DNA from: an uncultured Clostridia bacterium
GTDB lineage: Bacteria > Bacillota > Clostridia > Christensenellales > UBA1242
DNA length: 43,338 nucleotides
Direction: 5' to 3'
Assembly (NCBI GenBank): GCA_944348085.1
Contig: CALVMU010000011.1
Coordinates: 1 to 43,338 of the forward strand
The notes under the pieces were generated by a model. The model was not told where the DNA came from, did no database searches, and saw only the letters and a list, made by a program, of their open reading frames with translations. The translations under genes were made by a program, and so were the position numbers. This document shows positions 40,882 through 43,338 of this stretch, piece by piece; position 1 is the stretch's first letter, and each line of letters begins with the position of its first letter.

Positions 40882-41400
40882 TTACTCATCATCGTCATCA
40901 TAGTCATCATCGTCGTCATAGTCGTCGCTGTCATCGTCATCAAAGTCGTCATCGTCGTCAAGCTCGTCTTCTTCCTCGTCTTCGTCAAGGTCTTCATCAA
41001 AATCTTCGCCAAAAGGCATGTCATCGTCAAAATCGATGTCTGGCGCAATATCGTCATCATCAAGTAAAGAAGATTGAGTGATATCGGTGACTGATGCCAT
41101 TTCACCTGTTTCATCTTCAGGTGTCATGATGTCTTCTTCGTCATCGCGAACAACATAGTCTTCCCAATCCGTTGAAATTTCACCATCTTCGTTTTGATGT
41201 TCTTTCAAACAGCTGGCACACATAATTTCGTCTGGTTGAATATAGTTTGTTTTACAAATTGGACAAAGCTCAAGGTCAACATCGTCGATGTAATCTCTTT
41301 TAGCTTCCATTTCCGCTTTGCAAACTGGGCAAAATTTGTCCTTCTTTTGAATATAGTTAAGTTCACATCTTGGGCATCTGATATAAACAGGTTTTTTCAT
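40882..41400 (-). CDS. Double zinc-ribbon protein with a poly-acidic tail, 172 aa
   Basis: The N-terminal 64 residues hold two four-cysteine zinc ribbons (C9-C12/C24-C27 and C46-C49/C61-C64). After a short linker, the last ~60 residues are almost pure Asp and Glu. A basic-partner binding or nucleic-acid-mimic role is possible, and zinc ribbons often serve in transcription or translation; I do not recognise the family. AAAGGAG precedes the ATG and a TATAAT promoter is present. The tail is written in GAT/GAC and GAA/GAG codons, giving a low-complexity stretch prone to length change. Confidence 0.8.
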   Translation of the reverse strand: MKKPVYIRCPRCELNYIQKKDKFCPVCKAEMEAKRDYIDDVDLELCPICKTNYIQPDEIMCASCLKEHQNEDGEISTDWEDYVVRDDEEDIMTPEDETGEMASVTDITQSSLLDDDDIAPDIDFDDDMPFGEDFDEDLDEDEEEDELDDDDDFDDDDSDDYDDDDDYDDDDE

Positions 41401-41429
41401 ATTTTTCTCCTTTTATTCTTCACGAGAGC

Positions 41430-41459
41430 ATTATACTAATATAACAGAAAAAAGTCTAA
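41430..41459 (-). promoter_or_regulatory. Promoter of the zinc-ribbon gene
   Basis: Minus-strand TTAGAC (41454-41459), 18-bp spacer, perfect TATAAT (41430-41435). Confidence 0.6.
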
Positions 41460-41485
41460 TGATTTGAGCAAATTTTTTGATTTTT

Positions 41486-42124
41486 TTAAGATTTTTTTCT
41501 CTTTCGCTCAAGGTCATCCTCGGCTTGACTTTTTCTTAAATATAAAGGCACAATTTCGCTTGCTTTTAAAGCCTTTTTTCCTTTAGATTTTATAAGCGCA
41601 AGCTCTAAAAGGTCTTCACTTGAAATCTTTATCAACTCTTTGCAGAGATTTTCTTCCTCAAGTCCAACAACATTCGATTGGTTTAAAACCTCGCCTGCTA
41701 AGACAAGTTCTTCCTCACCTTTTTTGTTGCCGTTTAAGTCAAATTGGCACTTGAAAACTTTGCCACTTAAAGCGTTTATCACGCAGATAAAATCATGCCT
41801 TGGCTTGTTATGTTTGATATAAGTATATGCCATAAGCTCAAAAGAGGTTATGGGATAGACTTTTGCCTCTTTTTCAAGACCTGCGCAAAGCCCTTTCACA
41901 AGCGCAATGCCAATTCTAAGGCCAGTAAATGAGCCTGGGCCTACAACCACAGCAAACTCGTCATTGTCTTTTATAGAAAGGCCGTTTTTGTCCAAAAGCT
42001 TGGCAATTTCTGGCAATAGTTTTTCGCTATGTCCACAATTTGCATCAACCATCGAAAAATCTTTTTTCCCATCAAGGTCAACAGCAATGAAAGCCTCTTT
42101 GAAGGCAGAACAAACCGCAATCAT
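41486..42124 (-). CDS. tsaB: tRNA threonylcarbamoyladenosine biosynthesis protein TsaB
   Basis: Non-catalytic partner of TsaD in making t6A37 on tRNAs that read ANN codons. The 212-aa protein keeps the family block VVGPGSFTGLRIGIALVKGL (~61-80) and an actin-like fold start (IAVCSAFKEAFIAV) in place of the active ATPase motif. A GGAGGGGG ribosome binding site lies inside tsaE, and the genes overlap by 4 nt (ATGA). Follows PAP2-tsaE in one operon; tsaD and tsaC are not in view. Confidence 0.94.
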   Translation of the reverse strand: MIAVCSAFKEAFIAVDLDGKKDFSMVDANCGHSEKLLPEIAKLLDKNGLSIKDNDEFAVVVGPGSFTGLRIGIALVKGLCAGLEKEAKVYPITSFELMAYTYIKHNKPRHDFICVINALSGKVFKCQFDLNGNKKGEEELVLAGEVLNQSNVVGLEEENLCKELIKISSEDLLELALIKSKGKKALKASEIVPLYLRKSQAEDDLERKRKKS

Positions 42125-42552
42125 TTGCCCCCTCCCACAATAATTTCACGAGCAGACTCTCCTGTTTTGTTGATTTCAATGTTGATGTGGTCGCAAGTTA
42201 TCAACCCTTCAACATTTTCAGGCCACTCAACAATCACAAGCCCATCAGAAGATGGAAAATATTCATTGAAACCAAGCTCTTCAGCCTCTTCTTTTGAGCC
42301 AAGGCGATACATATCAAAATGATAAATGGGAAATTTGCCGTCATCATAAATGTTTAAAAGAGTGAAAGTTGGACTGGTCACAACCGCTTTTGAGCCCAAG
42401 CCTTTGACAAGCCCTTTGACAAAATGAGTTTTGCCCGCTCCCAAATCGCCATGAAGCAATATCACTGCCCCCTTCTGAAAAATAGAGGCAAGTTTTTCAG
42501 CAAAAGCCATTGTCTCTTCTTCTGAAGAGGTTTTCACAAGCAATCTATTCAT
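42121..42552 (-). CDS. tsaE: tRNA threonylcarbamoyladenosine biosynthesis ATPase TsaE
   Basis: Small ATPase that resets the TsaBD complex in t6A synthesis. P-loop GDLGAGKTHF, VTSPTF and YHFDMYRL motifs are all present in a 143-144-aa protein. Two adjacent ATGs exist (42555 and 42552); the second is 6 nt from the AAAGGAG ribosome binding site and is preferred. The gene overlaps the PAP2 gene's end and tsaB's start. Confidence 0.95.
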   Translation of the reverse strand: MNRLLVKTSSEEETMAFAEKLASIFQKGAVILLHGDLGAGKTHFVKGLVKGLGSKAVVTSPTFTLLNIYDDGKFPIYHFDMYRLGSKEEAEELGFNEYFPSSDGLVIVEWPENVEGLITCDHINIEINKTGESAREIIVGGGK

Positions 42553-43129
42553 CATCGTCTCCTTTGTAAAATTTCATTAAAATTTCAACCTGCTTTTGCA
42601 TTTTGTATTTATAATATGTGTAAATAAGCAGTGCGATTGAAGCAAACACAACGCCTTCAACAAGACCAACAATGACATCAGTGAAATAATGCACACCAAG
42701 CACCATTCTTGAAAAAGCAATCAAAAGCGCAAAAAGGGTTATAAAAATTGTGCCACACGCTCTAAAGGATTTGCTTTTGCTTGTTTGGAAAATGTAAGCA
42801 ATCAGAAAAGTCGCCAAAATACCAGCGCTTACACTATGGCCTGAAGGCATGCTGTAGCCACCTTCGCCACCATAGTTGACAATAAAGTCAAAACTTTCAA
42901 ATGGGCGTGGCCTGCAAACCAAATTTTTGATGAGAAAGTTGATTGCAACAGCAAAAACAAATGTCACAAGCATAAGCCCTGCCATAACCTTTTTCTTTCT
43001 AAAAATGATAAATAATGCAATCACAAGTCCTAGCCAGCTTCCAAACAAAGTTATCACTTGAAAAAATGATATCCAGCCATTTGAAAGCCCCGATTGAAGA
43101 AACTTGATAATGTTTACCTCAAATTCCAT
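42545..43129 (-). CDS. PAP2-family membrane phosphatase, 194 aa
   Basis: Integral membrane phosphatase of the type that removes phosphate from lipid phosphates such as undecaprenyl pyrophosphate or phosphatidic acid. The three-part motif is complete: K68-x6-R75-P, P95-SGH, and S140-R-x5-H147-x3-D151. About five or six membrane helices are visible. It heads the operon with tsaE and tsaB. No Shine-Dalgarno; a promoter -10 (TAAAAT) ends 6 nt before the ATG. Confidence 0.92.
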   Translation of the reverse strand: MEFEVNIIKFLQSGLSNGWISFFQVITLFGSWLGLVIALFIIFRKKKVMAGLMLVTFVFAVAINFLIKNLVCRPRPFESFDFIVNYGGEGGYSMPSGHSVSAGILATFLIAYIFQTSKSKSFRACGTIFITLFALLIAFSRMVLGVHYFTDVIVGLVEGVVFASIALLIYTYYKYKMQKQVEILMKFYKGDDDE

Positions 43130-43135
43130 GTTATT

Positions 43136-43164
43136 ATTTTAGCAAAATAATAAAAAAAATACAA
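43136..43164 (-). promoter_or_regulatory. Promoter giving a leaderless PAP2-tsaE-tsaB mRNA
   Basis: Minus-strand TTGTAT (43159-43164), 17-bp spacer, TAAAAT (43136-43141), then AATAAC and the ATG. The expected start lies at or next to the first codon, and there is no ribosome binding site. Confidence 0.55.
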
Positions 43165-43301
43165 CTTAAAATAGGAAAAATACTGATATTTATTAGATTA
43201 ATTAAAAATATATTTCAAAGTATTTTTCTCAAAAAGCTTCTAAATAAAAAAATGAGCAAGAATAGATGTTGTTTGATTAAAACGGACAACAAATAAAAAA
43301 G

Positions 43302-43338
43302 AGAGAACATGTTAGATTTTGTAGTCTAATATGTTCTT
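43302..43338 (-). terminator. Terminator for a gene right of the window
   Basis: 13-bp stem AGAACATGTTAGA / TCTAATATGTTCT (one G-U pair), loop TTTTGTAG, followed on the minus strand by CTCTTTTTTATTT. It implies a minus-strand gene that ends just beyond the window. The 43165-43301 stretch holds no gene that I can support. Confidence 0.7.

Noticed and set aside
40815..41081. His/Arg-rich and Val/Ile-rich frames opposite the acidic-tail gene
   Set aside because: They are the antisense of the GAT/GAC tract of the zinc-ribbon protein, a low-complexity artefact.

Overview
The window reads as chromosomal DNA of an AT-rich, low-GC Gram-positive anaerobe of the Clostridia type that should form endospores. 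Evidence: clostridial gene orders (rpsT next to gpr; DUF2953-ytfJ-D,D-carboxypeptidase-rluB; mcsA-mcsB-clpC; rplM-rpsI; PAP2-tsaE-tsaB), the spore genes gpr and ytfJ, a long-form Hpf, DegV and an 8-iron ferredoxin. The species cannot be named from the sequence; an uncultured gut Clostridia lineage is my inference. I see no phage, transposase, CRISPR array or resistance genes.

Layout. 1-260 is the 5' end of a 16S rRNA gene on the minus strand, running off the window, with its own promoter. A divergent promoter drives two unknown genes (623-1602). On the minus strand follow cmk (1616-2278), a two-gene unit for a small acidic protein and a 4-TM protein (2321-3247), an HD-domain protein (3387-5117) and a protein with alpha-CTD-like helix-hairpin modules (5281-6180). 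A tRNA-Thr(CGT) at 6566-6641 is preceded by a 106-bp direct copy of its own 3' half plus flank exactly 200 bp away. 6779-13350 is one long minus-strand operon: gpr, DUF2953, ytfJ, D,D-carboxypeptidase, rluB, HI0933-type flavoprotein, plsC and a four-S1-domain protein, which mixes spore, wall, lipid and ribosome functions. rpsT diverges from it. 13811-14773 holds an unknown gene and hpf. 14859-21542 is a protein-quality-control operon: degenerate amidohydrolase-like protein, tex, a very short mcsA, mcsB, clpC. dinB and degV (plus strand) follow, then trxB and the rplM-rpsI operon with a structured leader.

26411-43129 is richer in envelope and cell-shape genes: a 452-aa single-pass protein, a 1287-aa secreted or membrane-anchored protein made of about six ~190-aa repeats, minD with a small partner gene in the minE position, an operon of ferredoxin, a Ppx/GppA-like protein and an MreB-like protein (both with altered nucleotide-site residues), a split TauE/SafE transporter, a 1174-aa surface protein with four jelly-roll-like modules and a charged cytoplasmic tail, a double zinc-ribbon protein with an extremely acidic tail, and a PAP2-tsaE-tsaB operon.

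Most genes have clear Shine-Dalgarno sequences, and many have TTGACA-17-TATAAT-type promoters that fix the starts. Against this, four operon-head genes (trxB, gpr, the first tauE half, the PAP2 gene) have no Shine-Dalgarno and a -10-like hexamer ending exactly 6 nt before the start codon, suggesting leaderless mRNAs. With the tRNA half-duplication, the repeat-built surface proteins, the Cys-to-Ser McsB and a GC-rich palindrome over the minD promoter, this is what most merits a second look. No complete, clearly new multi-gene system is evident; the best candidates are the 26727-32011 surface pair and the ferredoxin/Ppx-like/MreB-like operon.
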